Source of the DNA: Mesorhizobium sp. BR1-1-16
GTDB taxonomy: Bacteria > Pseudomonadota > Alphaproteobacteria > Rhizobiales > Kaistiaceae
Assembly (NCBI RefSeq): GCF_020165495.1
Contig: NZ_JAIUIE010000011.1
Location: forward strand, 62,001 to 126,000
Length of the DNA stretch: 64,000 nt
Direction of reading: 5' to 3'
Shown piece after piece: positions 26,993 to 34,477 of the stretch. How positions within the stretch are numbered: position 1 is the stretch's first letter; the number at the start of each line of letters is the position of its first letter. Under the pieces are notes generated by a model. That model made no database searches, was not told where the DNA came from, and saw only the letters and a program-made list of their open reading frames with translations. The translations under genes were made by a program, and so were the position numbers.

Positions 26993-27351
26993 CCCAGATC
27001 GATCTGCCGCGCGCCCTGTTCGAGGAAAAGGCGACCGCTATCGGCCTCGAATTGCAGGCTGCCTTCGTCGAGGCCGCAGGCGTTCCCCCGGCCGACAAAT
27101 TCCAGATCTTCCGGCCGCGCGAAGCAGGCGAACTGGTCTTCGATCCGAGCTATGGCGGCGTCGACAGGCAAAACCTGATCGTCGTCCAGATCCTCATGGT
27201 GCATCACCATCCAGTCGATCAGAAGCGGGCGCTCTACCGGGCCATCGTCGAGCGCTTCGTGAAGCTTGGCATCCGCAAGGAGGATATCCTCATTGCCGTG
27301 ACGGAGAACGGCTTTGAGGACTGGTATGGCGGAAAGCTCTACGGGGAATAG
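26983..27351 (+). CDS. Tautomerase-superfamily protein
   Basis: The 122-residue protein starts MPLAQIDLP, so the catalytic N-terminal proline of the tautomerase superfamily is available after Met removal. RQNLIVVQILMVHHHP and the VTENGFEDWYGGK ending match the longer MIF/CHMI-like tautomerases rather than 62-residue 4-oxalocrotonate tautomerases. A role in enol-keto tautomerisation after the dehydratase step of block A is an inference from position. Its ATG lies inside the end of the oxidoreductase gene. Confidence 0.8.
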   Translation: MPLAQIDLPRALFEEKATAIGLELQAAFVEAAGVPPADKFQIFRPREAGELVFDPSYGGVDRQNLIVVQILMVHHHPVDQKRALYRAIVERFVKLGIRKEDILIAVTENGFEDWYGGKLYGE

Positions 27352-27514
27352 CCGCATTCGGCCTGAGACGTGGCGGCCCGGTTCTGGTCTCGCCATGTCT
27401 CCGGCCGCAACGAGGCCGCAGGCTCGCGCTCGACACGAGCCCCACATCCATCGCTCACGGCAGAGAACATGGGGCTTGCCTGCGTCAGGCGGGAACAGAA
27501 GCCCCGTGGACATA

Positions 27515-27543
27515 TTGACCCGACGAAATCAAACGTTTAACTG
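27515..27543 (+). promoter_or_regulatory. LacI-type operator overlapping the promoter of the rightward block B operon
   Basis: The 15-mer ATCAAACGTTTAACT (27528-27542) contains the palindromic core AAACGTTT with the central CG typical of LacI-family operators. It overlaps a candidate promoter: TTGACC at 27515-27520, a 17-base spacer, then TAACTG at 27538-27543. The same 15-mer occurs inverted at 41502-41516 in the same relation to a promoter. The permease ATG follows 24 bases later. Confidence 0.75.
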
Positions 27544-27566
27544 TTGAGCGTGCTCAAGGATATGGC

Positions 27567-28439
27567 ATGGCGCGCTTTCGATCAGTTGCCTTTTCTCATG
27601 CGCTTTTTGTGGCGCCAGCGCTCGTCGTCAGCGTCGCGATCGTCCTGCTGCCGGCGCTGCTGACGCTGCTTGTCGCCTTTGCCGACTGGGACGGCGCCAG
27701 CACGCCGACCTTCGTCGGCTTGAAGAACTTCCAGGCCGTCTTTTCCGATCCGGTGTTCTGGGGCGCGCTGTTCAACAACGTGCAGTGGATGGTGATCTTC
27801 CTCACCATCCCCATGGCCATCGCCATGGTTGCGGCGTCGATCCTGATGCGGCGCAAGCGATCGAGCGCGGTGTTCCAAATCATCTTCCTGCTGCCTTATG
27901 TGCTGTCCCCGGTCGCCAATGCCGTCATTTGGCAGAACATCATCTTCGATCCGATTTCCGGCCTGCTCGGCTTCGTGTCGCGCAGCTGGTTTCCGCTGTT
28001 CAATCCTCTCACCGATACGCGCACCGCGCTCTATGCCGTGGCCGGGGTCGATATCTGGCATTTCTGGGGCTATCTGGCCGTCGTCTTCTTCGCGGCCATG
28101 CGCCAGACACCAGAGGACCAGCTCGAGGCGGCCTTTATCGAGGGCGCCAGCGGCTGGCAGGTGTTCTGGAACGTGACGCTGCCCAACATCCTGCCGACGG
28201 TGGCGCTGATGCTGGTCCTCGTCACCATCTTCTCCTTCCTGACCTTCGACTATGTCTATCTGATCACGCAGGGCGGCCCCGCCCGTTCGACGGAAATGCT
28301 GTCGACCTTCGCCTATGCCTTCGCCTTCACATCGTTCCAGGTTGGCAAGGCGGCGACAGTGGCGCTGGCGATGAGTTTCTTCGGCCTCATCGCATCGCTC
28401 GTCTATGTCCGCATGAGCCGTTCGGAGATCCAGCTATGA
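27567..28439 (+). CDS. Sugar-type ABC transporter permease (MalF type), block B
   Basis: The 290-residue inner-membrane protein has six predicted helices and the ATPase-docking loop EAAFIEGASGWQVFWNVTLP. AAGGA precedes the ATG. It is the first gene of the rightward block B operon, directly behind the LacI-type operator. The matching binding protein is at 40117-41433 on the other strand, behind an identical operator. Its stop overlaps the next ATG as ATGA. Confidence 0.9.
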   Translation: MARFRSVAFSHALFVAPALVVSVAIVLLPALLTLLVAFADWDGASTPTFVGLKNFQAVFSDPVFWGALFNNVQWMVIFLTIPMAIAMVAASILMRRKRSSAVFQIIFLLPYVLSPVANAVIWQNIIFDPISGLLGFVSRSWFPLFNPLTDTRTALYAVAGVDIWHFWGYLAVVFFAAMRQTPEDQLEAAFIEGASGWQVFWNVTLPNILPTVALMLVLVTIFSFLTFDYVYLITQGGPARSTEMLSTFAYAFAFTSFQVGKAATVALAMSFFGLIASLVYVRMSRSEIQL

Positions 28440-29293
28440 GCCAGGGTGGAGGGAAATACGGCATGGCGAGCCGCTGGGATTCTGCGCGTGTCGCCGGCAA
28501 TATCTATCTGGCCGTCGCCGTGCTGATCGCCTTGCTGCCGCTGCTGCTGGTTGCGATCAACACGTTCAAGCCGCATGTGGCGATCGTCGCCAATCCGCTC
28601 AGCCTGCCGACCAGCATCAACTTTGCCAATTTCACCCGCGCCTGGCGCGGTGGGCATTTCTCGACAGGCATCGTCAATAGCCTGCTCCTGTCGGGCTCGA
28701 CGGTGCTGATCACGCTCGCCTGCGCCTCGCTCGCCGCCTATGCGCTGGCCCGGCGGCAGATCCGTGGCTGGCAGGCCATGACGATCTACTTCCTCTGCGC
28801 CACCACGGTTCCAATCCAGTTGTTCCTGTTCCCGCTCTATTTCGTGCTGGCGAAGCTGGGATTGATCGGCAATTTCCTCGCCACCGCGACCATCCTTTCG
28901 GCGATCAACCTGCCGATCTCGATCTTCCTGCTCAGGGCCTATGTGCTGGGCATTCCGCGCGAGATCGACGATGCCGCCTTCATGGATGGGGCGACACCCT
29001 GGCAGACCTTCCGGCACGTCATCTTGCCGTTGATGCAGCCGGGGCTGATCACCGTCGCGATCATCGTATTCCTCAATTCCTGGAACGAATTCCTGATCAC
29101 GACGACCTTCCAGAAGGGTCGCGGCAACCTGACGATGACGCTTGGCTATCTGTCGATGAACGGCATCTATGCCACCGACCAGGGTGCGATGATGGCAGGT
29201 GCCTTCATCCTGGTCGCGCCGATCATCATCTTCGTCCTGATCCTGCAGCGCTTCTTCATTGCCGGCATGTCGGCCGGCGCCGTCAAGGGTTGA
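28436..29293 (+). CDS. Sugar-type ABC transporter permease (MalG type), block B
   Basis: The 285-residue inner-membrane partner of the preceding permease has the docking loop DDAAFMDGATPWQTFRHVILP and the MalG-type ending AGMSAGAVKG. Translation probably starts at the ATG overlapping the upstream stop by four bases. The ADP-ribosylglycohydrolase gene begins two bases after its own stop. Confidence 0.9.
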   Translation: MSQGGGKYGMASRWDSARVAGNIYLAVAVLIALLPLLLVAINTFKPHVAIVANPLSLPTSINFANFTRAWRGGHFSTGIVNSLLLSGSTVLITLACASLAAYALARRQIRGWQAMTIYFLCATTVPIQLFLFPLYFVLAKLGLIGNFLATATILSAINLPISIFLLRAYVLGIPREIDDAAFMDGATPWQTFRHVILPLMQPGLITVAIIVFLNSWNEFLITTTFQKGRGNLTMTLGYLSMNGIYATDQGAMMAGAFILVAPIIIFVLILQRFFIAGMSAGAVKG

Positions 29294-29295
29294 TC

Positions 29296-31437
29296 ATGAA
29301 CACAGCCTCACGCCCCGCGATCACGCGCGACGTCATGGACAAGACCTATGCCGGCGTCCTCGGCAAGCTGATCGGCGTCTATCTCGGGCGCGCCGTCGAG
29401 GGCTGGTTCTACGAGGATATCGAGCGGGTCTTCGGCGAGGTCGCCTATTATGTGAACGATAGGGTCAACTGGCCGCTGATCGTTCCCGACGACGATATTT
29501 CCGGCACGTTCCTGTTCTACCGCGCGCTGGAGGACAACGGCTTTCCGCGCGATATCGCCGCCCGCACCATCGGCGACACCTGGCTCAATTATATCGTCGA
29601 GGACAAGACCGTGCTGTGGTGGGGCGGTCTCGGCCGGTCGACCGAGCATACCGCCTATCTCCGTCTGAAGAACGGCACCGATGCGCCGGCAAGCGGTTCG
29701 GTGGCCATGAACGGCCGCGGCATGGCCGAGCAGATCGGGTCCGAGATCTTCATCGATACATGGGCGATGGCCAATCCAGGCGATCCGGATCGTGCCGCCG
29801 CGATGGCGCGCGAGGCGGCGTCGGTCAGCCATGGCGGAGTTGCCATCGAAGCCGCCTGCCTGCTGGCAGCGATGGAAGCAGCGGCATTCACGGAGCGCCA
29901 CATCGATACGCTGCTCGATCTTGGCCTACGCTATAATCGCGACGAGAGCCTTGCCCGGCTGATCGGCGAGGTGCGCGAGCACTGCGCGAAGGCCGGCGAT
30001 GACTGGCGCGCCGTCCGACGCTGGCTCGGTGCGGAACATGGCTATGAGCGCTATCCGGGCAACTGCCCGATGGTGCCGAACCACGCTGTGCTGATCGCCG
30101 CTTTCATTCTCGGTGGCGACGATTTCCAGAAGGGCCTGAAGATCGCCGTCTCCTCCGGCTGGGACACCGATTGCAATGCCGGCAATCTCGGGGCGCTGAA
30201 CGGCATCCGCCTCGGCCTCGAGGGACTCGCTACCGGCCCCGATTTTCGTGGCCCGGTGGCCGACCGCCTCTATGTCGTCGGTGCCGATGGCGGCGAATGC
30301 GTCAGCGACGCCGTCATCGAGACGCGGCGGGTGCTGAGGGCCAGCGCTGCGCTGGGCGGCCTGACCTATGAGGCGCCGAAGACCCGCTTCGCCTTCGAGT
30401 TTCCGGGCTCCGTGCAAGGCTTCGAGCCCTGTCCGCTGCATCTCGGCGCCCAGGGCATCACCGCAATCGGTAATCTGAACGAGAGCGGCGAGGGCAATGG
30501 CCTCGTGCTCGCCTACAAGGCGCTGGCTCCGGGCGTCACCGGCAGCGTCTCGGTGCCCACCTTCATCGACCCGAAGCCGCGCGGGGTCTCCGACACTAGT
30601 TATTTCGAGGTGGTCGCCAGCCCGTCGCTCTATCCGACCCAGACGCTGACGGCGACCATCCGCGGGTTCGGCAGCGACAATCCGGCGGGGCGCTTCTTCA
30701 TCCATTATTTCGACGAGACCGATCAATTGAAGCGGCTGGACGGCCCGCGCCTCGCGATCGGCGAAGGCGACAATGCCATCACCTGGCAGGTTCCGGATAC
30801 AGAGGGTCATCCGATCCATCGGCTCGGCCTGCAGCTTGAGGCCGACCGGCGGCTGACGGGCTGCGTTGCACTGGTCGATCTCGACTGGTCCGGTGCGCCG
30901 GAGAACCTGCATTTCGGAACGTCGCGGCAGTTGTCGCCGAAGCTCACGCCCTGGGACACGACCACGTTCTGGACGAAGAGCTTCGTCAGCTCCGCGCGGC
31001 ATTATGCGACCGATATCTACAACACCTTCACGCTGTCGCATCCGGACGGCGAGGGCGTCATCACCACCGGCACGCGTGACTGGACGGATTATGCTGCCGC
31101 ATCGGAACTCGTGCTGGAACTGCATGAGACGGTCGGCCTCGTTGCCCGGGCCCGCGGTCACAAGCGCTATTATGCCGGGATTGTCCGGGGAGGCGAGGCG
31201 CAGATCGTCAAGCGCCGCGACCGCGCGCTGACCGTGCTGGCGTCGGTGCCCTACGCCTTCGAGGAGAATGCCCGAAAGACATTCGAGCTGAGGGTTGAGG
31301 GCGACGCGATCAAACTGTCCATCGACGGCATCGGTCTCGTCAGCGCCCGCGACGGCGACTATGCCTCCGGCGGCGCCGGCTTTCTGATCGAGGGCGGCAC
31401 GGTGCCGGCGCTCGGTTTTTCGGTTCGGCGCATCTAG
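29296..31437 (+). CDS. ADP-ribosylglycohydrolase-family enzyme fused to a beta-sandwich domain
   Basis: The N-terminal ~350 residues of this 713-residue protein are an ADP-ribosylglycohydrolase (ARH/DraG/YegU) domain. VPDDDISGTFLFYRAL carries the first acidic metal motif and SSGWDTDCNAGNLGAL corresponds to the second GDTD motif, so both halves of the dimetal site look intact. The rest, about 360 residues, ends in a LamG-like beta-sandwich (GTRDWTDYAA, RGHKRYYAGI, LSIDGIGLVSARDGDY). Family members cleave N-glycosidic bonds to ribose. No signal peptide is seen, so it should act on imported substrate. It is a paralogue, with the same layout, of the product of 34474-36567. Confidence 0.82.
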   Translation: MNTASRPAITRDVMDKTYAGVLGKLIGVYLGRAVEGWFYEDIERVFGEVAYYVNDRVNWPLIVPDDDISGTFLFYRALEDNGFPRDIAARTIGDTWLNYIVEDKTVLWWGGLGRSTEHTAYLRLKNGTDAPASGSVAMNGRGMAEQIGSEIFIDTWAMANPGDPDRAAAMAREAASVSHGGVAIEAACLLAAMEAAAFTERHIDTLLDLGLRYNRDESLARLIGEVREHCAKAGDDWRAVRRWLGAEHGYERYPGNCPMVPNHAVLIAAFILGGDDFQKGLKIAVSSGWDTDCNAGNLGALNGIRLGLEGLATGPDFRGPVADRLYVVGADGGECVSDAVIETRRVLRASAALGGLTYEAPKTRFAFEFPGSVQGFEPCPLHLGAQGITAIGNLNESGEGNGLVLAYKALAPGVTGSVSVPTFIDPKPRGVSDTSYFEVVASPSLYPTQTLTATIRGFGSDNPAGRFFIHYFDETDQLKRLDGPRLAIGEGDNAITWQVPDTEGHPIHRLGLQLEADRRLTGCVALVDLDWSGAPENLHFGTSRQLSPKLTPWDTTTFWTKSFVSSARHYATDIYNTFTLSHPDGEGVITTGTRDWTDYAAASELVLELHETVGLVARARGHKRYYAGIVRGGEAQIVKRRDRALTVLASVPYAFEENARKTFELRVEGDAIKLSIDGIGLVSARDGDYASGGAGFLIEGGTVPALGFSVRRI

Positions 31438-31444
31438 GGAGCGG

Positions 31445-32491
31445 ATGGATTTGGCCAGGCTCGAGCTCAAGAACGTCGCCAAGACCTTCAACGAGACGGA
31501 GGTCATCAAGTCGGTGAATCTCTCCGTCGCGGATGGCGAATTCGCCGTGCTGGTCGGACCGTCCGGTTGTGGCAAGTCGACCATCCTGCGCATGCTCGCG
31601 GGGCTGGAGCAGGTCAGCGGCGGCGCGATCGAGATCGATGGCCGCAATGTCACGTCGATGCTGCCGCTGGAGCGCGGCGTCGCGATGGTGTTCCAGAGCT
31701 ATGCGCTCTATCCGCATATGACCGTCGAGGACAATATCGGCTTTGGTCTCAAGATCGCCGGCCAGTCGCGCGCCGAGCGGCGGCCGAAGGTGCTGGAGGC
31801 GGCGCGGATCCTTCAGCTCGAACCCTATCTGGCGCGGAAGCCCAAACAGCTCTCCGGCGGCCAGCGGCAGCGCGTCGCCATCGGACGGGCGATCGTCAAG
31901 CAGCCGAAGATCTTCCTGTTCGACGAGCCGCTGTCCAATCTCGATGCCGAGCTGCGCGTGCAGATGCGGCTGGAGATCGCTCGGCTGCACCAACAGCTCG
32001 GCGCCACCATGATCTATGTGACGCATGATCAGGTCGAGGCGATGACGCTGGCCGACAAGATCGTGGTGCTGCGCGACGGCCGCATCGAGCAGGCCGGCCC
32101 GCCAGTCGAACTCTATGAGCGGCCCGCGAACATCTTCGTCGCGGGATTCATCGGATCGCCCAAGATGAACTTCCTCGATGCCGTGCCGGCGGATGGCAAG
32201 CTCAGCCTGCCGGGACTCGGCGGCGCGATTGCCGGATCGTCCGCGTCAGTGCGGACGCTCGGCGTTCGGCCCGAGCATATCTCGATTACCGATGCAGGCG
32301 CGTTCGCGGGCACGGTCAAGGTCGTGGAACAACTCGGCAACGTGTCGTATCTCTATGTCGACTCGGCCGCTGGGGCTACGGTGACGATCGAGCAGCGTCG
32401 GATGACCGGCCTGCATGCCGGCGACGCCGTCCGCTTCGATATCGAGCACGACCAGATCCATCTCTTCGATGGCGACGGCCGCCGCCTCTAG
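31445..32491 (+). CDS. Carbohydrate ABC transporter ATP-binding protein (MsmK/UgpC type)
   Basis: This is the ATPase of the block B importer, with 348 residues. Walker A GPSGCGKST (about 38-46), Q-loop FQSYALYPHM, signature LSGGQRQR, Walker B IFLFDEPLSNLD and the switch His in YVTHDQ are intact. A C-terminal TOBE-type regulatory domain begins around residue 235. MsmK-type ATPases can serve several importers, so it may also energise the block A permeases, which lack their own. It lies 7 bp after the fusion-enzyme gene. Confidence 0.93.
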   Translation: MDLARLELKNVAKTFNETEVIKSVNLSVADGEFAVLVGPSGCGKSTILRMLAGLEQVSGGAIEIDGRNVTSMLPLERGVAMVFQSYALYPHMTVEDNIGFGLKIAGQSRAERRPKVLEAARILQLEPYLARKPKQLSGGQRQRVAIGRAIVKQPKIFLFDEPLSNLDAELRVQMRLEIARLHQQLGATMIYVTHDQVEAMTLADKIVVLRDGRIEQAGPPVELYERPANIFVAGFIGSPKMNFLDAVPADGKLSLPGLGGAIAGSSASVRTLGVRPEHISITDAGAFAGTVKVVEQLGNVSYLYVDSAAGATVTIEQRRMTGLHAGDAVRFDIEHDQIHLFDGDGRRL

Positions 32492-32517
32492 CCCCGCCAG
32501 CCATCTGGAGCCTGTCG

Positions 32518-33528
32518 ATTAGCGAGTCCAAGACGCAGCTTCGCAAGCCGGCCACCATCAAGGACGTCGCGCGCGAGCTCGGCGTTTCGGTGGCGACGGT
32601 TTCCTATGCCTTGAACGGGCGCGGGACGATCGGAGAGGAACTCCGCGCCAAGGTGCGCGAGGTCGCCGATCGTGTCGGTTATCGCCCCAATCGCATGGCG
32701 CAGGCGATCCGCACCGGCCGCACCATGAGCATCGGCCTGCTGGTGCCCGACCTCAACAATCCGTTCTATCCCGCGCTGGCGCAATCGGTCGAGCGCGAGG
32801 CGCGCGAGGCGGGCTATGCCGTCGTGCTGATCGATACCGCGAGGTTCGACGACGAAGGTGCGGCGCTCCGTCAGATCGAGAGCCATATCGCCGGCGCGGT
32901 CTGGTGCCAATTGCCTCGCAAGGACCGGCCGGCCGAGGATTTCCAGGTTCCGATCGTCGTGATCGGCATCCCCGAGGGCCATGTCGATAATGTCACCGCC
33001 GACGATGCCGCCGGTGGTCGCCTGGCTGCCCGGCATCTTCTGAAGCTCGGCCATCGCCGCGTCGGCGTGCTGACCGGCGCATCGGTGCCGGATGGCATGG
33101 ACGACCGCCGGGCGGCCTTTGTCGAGGCGTTTTCCAGCAAGGGCGAGATCGTCTGGGACGTGAAGACGGCCTATTCGATCGATCTCGATCGGCGGCTGTT
33201 CAATCGTCTTGCGCGGCGCGATGTGACGGCGGTGATGTGCGGCAACGACCAGATCGCCATCGGCGTGCTACGCGCGGCCAAGCAACTCGGCATCGCCGTC
33301 CCGGGCGAGCTTTCCGTCACCGGCTTCGACGATATCCCGTGGGCCCAGATCGTGACGCCGACGCTCACCACGATCAGCCAGTCGGTCTCCGACATGGCGA
33401 CGGCCGCCGTCGGCCTGCTCCGGGACCGGATCGCCGATCCCGGCCGTGCCGTTCGCCACCTGACCATCGGCGTGCGCCTGATGAAGCGTGACAGCACGTC
33501 GCCGCCGGCAGGCTACTCGTCCTCATGA
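32518..33528 (+). CDS. LacI-family transcriptional regulator, probable ATT start
   Basis: This is a repressor of about 336 residues. The helix-turn-helix TIKDVARELGVSVATVSYAL is followed by the hinge region (RPNRMAQAIRTGRTMSIGLLVPD) and a periplasmic-binding-like effector domain with VTGFDDIPWA. The frame is open through the helix-turn-helix, but no ATG, GTG or TTG occurs before it. The first one, GTG at 32590, would delete most of the helix-turn-helix. ATT at 32518 has GGAG seven bases upstream and gives the natural-looking start MSESKTQLRKPATIKD. It is the last gene of the operon and the likely ligand of the operators at 27528-27542 and 41502-41516. Confidence 0.85.
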   Translation: MSESKTQLRKPATIKDVARELGVSVATVSYALNGRGTIGEELRAKVREVADRVGYRPNRMAQAIRTGRTMSIGLLVPDLNNPFYPALAQSVEREAREAGYAVVLIDTARFDDEGAALRQIESHIAGAVWCQLPRKDRPAEDFQVPIVVIGIPEGHVDNVTADDAAGGRLAARHLLKLGHRRVGVLTGASVPDGMDDRRAAFVEAFSSKGEIVWDVKTAYSIDLDRRLFNRLARRDVTAVMCGNDQIAIGVLRAAKQLGIAVPGELSVTGFDDIPWAQIVTPTLTTISQSVSDMATAAVGLLRDRIADPGRAVRHLTIGVRLMKRDSTSPPAGYSSS

Positions 33529-33559
33529 GGCGGGCGCTGCCGGATAAGGCGGGGGCGGC

Positions 33560-34477
33560 TCACATTCCCATGGACGGCAACCAGTAGCGTTTGCCGGTTG
33601 CGATGCGCTTTTTGTCCATCCGATCGAGGATCGCGCAGCCCTTGAGGGCCACGTCGATGGCGCGGGCATGACCGGCGCCATGCGAGAAATCGAGATTCAT
33701 GACCGCGTTGTCGGCGACGGAGCATACCGAGCCGCCGCGAAACCCATAAAGCGCCGCCAACGTGACGACGGCGGCCGACTCCCGGTCGCCATTCAGGACG
33801 CCGGCCCGGTTGTAGGTGCCGAGCATCTCGATGTTCCAAGGCTGCATGTAGCCGCCGACCCCCGGCCGTCCGGCGCCGACGAAATCGCTGTCGATCGAGA
33901 GGGTGACGCCGACGTGATAGGGCGTGCCGAGATCGTCGGCGGCCTGCGCCATCGCCGCCACGACCTCGTAATGGCTCGCCGCCGGATAGGCGCGGTCGAC
34001 ATAGGCGCGGGTCATGCCTTCCTCGCGCACGACGCCGCTTGAAACGACGATATCTCCGGGCTTCACATGGGTGCCGATGCCGCCTGATCCGCCAACGCGC
34101 AGATAGGTGCTGGCCTTCGAGAACTCCATGAAGTCGTAGAGCAGCAACTCGGCCTCCGACGAGCCGCTGCCGCCGCTGACCACGGTGATCCGCGCGCCCT
34201 CATAGGTGCCGGAAATGCTGGTGAACATGCCGGATTCGCCGATGACCTCGGCATCATCCAACAGGCCGGCGATGTGGCGCGCAGGATCCCCGACATATTG
34301 AATGAGGGGATCGCGAACGGTGACGAGGACAAAGTCGCCAACCTTGTCCGGGTCGATCCGGGTCATCGCCGGCCGGCCGTCCACCGTTAGTCCGCGATGC
34401 GGCACATGGTTCCAATAGGCATAGCGCTGATGGATATCGGCCAGGCCGGCGCGGCTGGCGACCTCGTCTCGGCTCAT
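33560..34477 (-). CDS. Nucleoside phosphorylase family protein
   Basis: This enzyme of 305 residues belongs to the PNP/uridine-phosphorylase fold. GDFVLVTVRDP near the N-terminus, GTYEGARITVVSGGSGSSEAE, RVGGSGGIG and NLDFSHG mark the phosphate- and nucleoside-binding regions. It should cleave an N-glycosidic bond with phosphate, giving ribose 1-phosphate or an analogue. It is about 50 residues longer than E. coli Udp. It is the last gene of the leftward block B operon, and its start overlaps the preceding stop (ATGA). Its end is 31 bp from the LacI gene end, so the two operons converge here. Confidence 0.8.
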   Translation of the reverse strand: MSRDEVASRAGLADIHQRYAYWNHVPHRGLTVDGRPAMTRIDPDKVGDFVLVTVRDPLIQYVGDPARHIAGLLDDAEVIGESGMFTSISGTYEGARITVVSGGSGSSEAELLLYDFMEFSKASTYLRVGGSGGIGTHVKPGDIVVSSGVVREEGMTRAYVDRAYPAASHYEVVAAMAQAADDLGTPYHVGVTLSIDSDFVGAGRPGVGGYMQPWNIEMLGTYNRAGVLNGDRESAAVVTLAALYGFRGGSVCSVADNAVMNLDFSHGAGHARAIDVALKGCAILDRMDKKRIATGKRYWLPSMGM

